A DNA stretch of 6,512 nucleotides from Planctomycetota bacterium (GTDB lineage: Bacteria > Planctomycetota > Planctomycetia > Pirellulales > Thermoguttaceae). The position numbers and the translations under genes were made by a program. Shown here one piece after another: positions 5,685 to 6,512 of this stretch; position 1 is the first letter of the stretch; every line of letters starts with the position of its first letter. The notes below the pieces were generated by a model. The model worked only from the letters and a program-made list of their open reading frames with translations. It was not told the DNA's origin and ran no database searches. Location: assembly GCA_018897395.1 (NCBI GenBank), contig JAHIKV010000315.1, positions 1 through 6,512 of the forward strand, in the 5' to 3' direction.

Positions 5685-6512
5685 ATGAACGCCGTCGAGC
5701 TAACCGCCGCATTGAAAGAAGAGTCGAAGCGGCTGGGGTTCGATCTGGCCGGGGCCACGCCGGCCGCCGCGCCGTCCGAAGATGTAACGCGGCTCGAACG
5801 ATGGATCGCCGAGGGCCGGGCGGGCGAAATGTGCTATCTCGCCGAGCGGATCGACGCATACCGCGATCCAGCCAAAGTGCTCGATAACGCAAAAAGCATC
5901 CTTATGCTGGGTATGAACTATCGCACGGTCGAGCCGGCCCGTGCGACCGCGGGGCAGGCAAGGGTCTCGCGTTACGCCTGGGGCGAAGATTACCACGATG
6001 TGATCCGCCGCCGGCTCGGCAAATTGGCCGAGTTTCATCGCCGCCTCGCGCCCGCCGCACGGGTCCGAGGCGTCGTGGACACCGCACCGCTGTTGGAGCG
6101 GCACTTCGGCCGTCTGGCCGGGCTAGGGTGGATCGGCAAAAACACGATGCTCATCAACCAACGCCTGGGCAGTTGGTTCTTCCTGGCCGCGCTGCTGACC
6201 ACCGAGGAGTTGGAGTACGACGAGCCGACCCGCGCGGACCATTGCGGCTCGTGCCGCGATTGTCTCGACGCATGTCCCACCGGCGCGTTGACCGGCTCCT
6301 ACCAACTCGACGCGCGAAAGTGCGTCAGCTATCTGACGATCGAGTCGCGCGAACCTGCGCCGGAGGAACTTCGCGCTGCGGTCGGCGACCGGCTGTTCGG
6401 TTGCGACGCCTGCCAGGAGGCGTGTCCCTGGAACCGCCGCACGCCGGCAACCACGGAACCGGCATTCCATCCCGGGCCGGACATGAATCCAGTAGAACTG
6501 GCAGGATTGCTC
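5685..6512 (+). CDS. queG: epoxyqueuosine reductase QueG, 3' end beyond window
   Basis: QueG reduces epoxyqueuosine to queuosine in the wobble position of GUN-anticodon tRNAs, using cobalamin and two 4Fe-4S clusters in the cytoplasm. The 276 residues present show RVSRYAWGEDYH (93-104) and VDTAPLLER (131-139), holding the likely catalytic Asp132. GLGWIGKNT (146-154) follows, then a ferredoxin-like cluster motif CGSCRDCLDACPTG with Cys187, 190, 193 and 197. The second set is Cys213 in KCVSYLTIE and GCDACQEACPWN with Cys240, 243 and 247. Full-length family members are about 310-390 residues, so roughly the last 40-110 residues, including any HEAT-like tail, are off the right edge. ATG 5685 gives a normal N-terminus; there is no obvious Shine-Dalgarno. 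This is the only plus-strand gene in the window. Confidence 0.95.
   Translation, partial: MNAVELTAALKEESKRLGFDLAGATPAAAPSEDVTRLERWIAEGRAGEMCYLAERIDAYRDPAKVLDNAKSILMLGMNYRTVEPARATAGQARVSRYAWGEDYHDVIRRRLGKLAEFHRRLAPAARVRGVVDTAPLLERHFGRLAGLGWIGKNTMLINQRLGSWFFLAALLTTEELEYDEPTRADHCGSCRDCLDACPTGALTGSYQLDARKCVSYLTIESREPAPEELRAAVGDRLFGCDACQEACPWNRRTPATTEPAFHPGPDMNPVELAGLL

Noticed and set aside
5700..6470. Minus-strand frames opposite queG.
   Set aside because: Shadows of a gene whose cysteine motifs and family signature are plain on the plus strand.

Overview
The window reads as chromosomal DNA of a GC-rich planctomycete, most likely of the Pirellulales. This placement is inference. It rests on three things: a shortened SecA paralogue, two small lipoproteins of a kind I associate with that group, and abundant inverted-pair palindromes between genes. 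No rRNA, tRNA or CRISPR array was seen.

Layout, left to right. Positions 1-137 (minus strand) look like the 5' end of a group II intron, with the rest beyond the left edge. It abuts a perfect 24-bp-arm palindrome (138-191) that lies inside the 3' part of treZ (79-1788, minus), the gene for maltooligosyltrehalose trehalohydrolase. The TreZ catalytic core is intact, but its C-terminal domain is replaced by a tail encoded by palindrome and intron. A second inverted-pair palindrome (1795-1856) sits 6 nt upstream of the treZ start codon. Next come a VapC-type PIN toxin (1866-2285) and its overlapping small upstream partner, the presumed antitoxin (2272-2496). Their likely promoter lies in the 3' end of the next gene, a 651-residue SecA-like ATPase (2544-4499). 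A third palindrome (4540-4605) separates secA from a proline-rich lipoprotein gene (4647-5282). A tiny lipoprotein gene (5409-5606) follows. All of these are on the minus strand. The only plus-strand gene is queG (5685 to beyond the right edge), encoding epoxyqueuosine reductase and divergent from the tiny lipoprotein gene.

How the parts work together. The genes do not form one pathway: TreZ belongs to trehalose synthesis from maltodextrin, SecA to protein export, QueG to tRNA queuosine modification, and vapC with its partner is a toxin-antitoxin pair. The strongest unifying signal is mobile DNA. The three palindromes differ in sequence but share one architecture: two short hairpins in inverted orientation, each carrying GTAG (or GTAA) at its outer foot. 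This resembles REP/BIME elements moved by REP-associated tyrosine transposases. One of them is the apparent insertion site of the group II intron.
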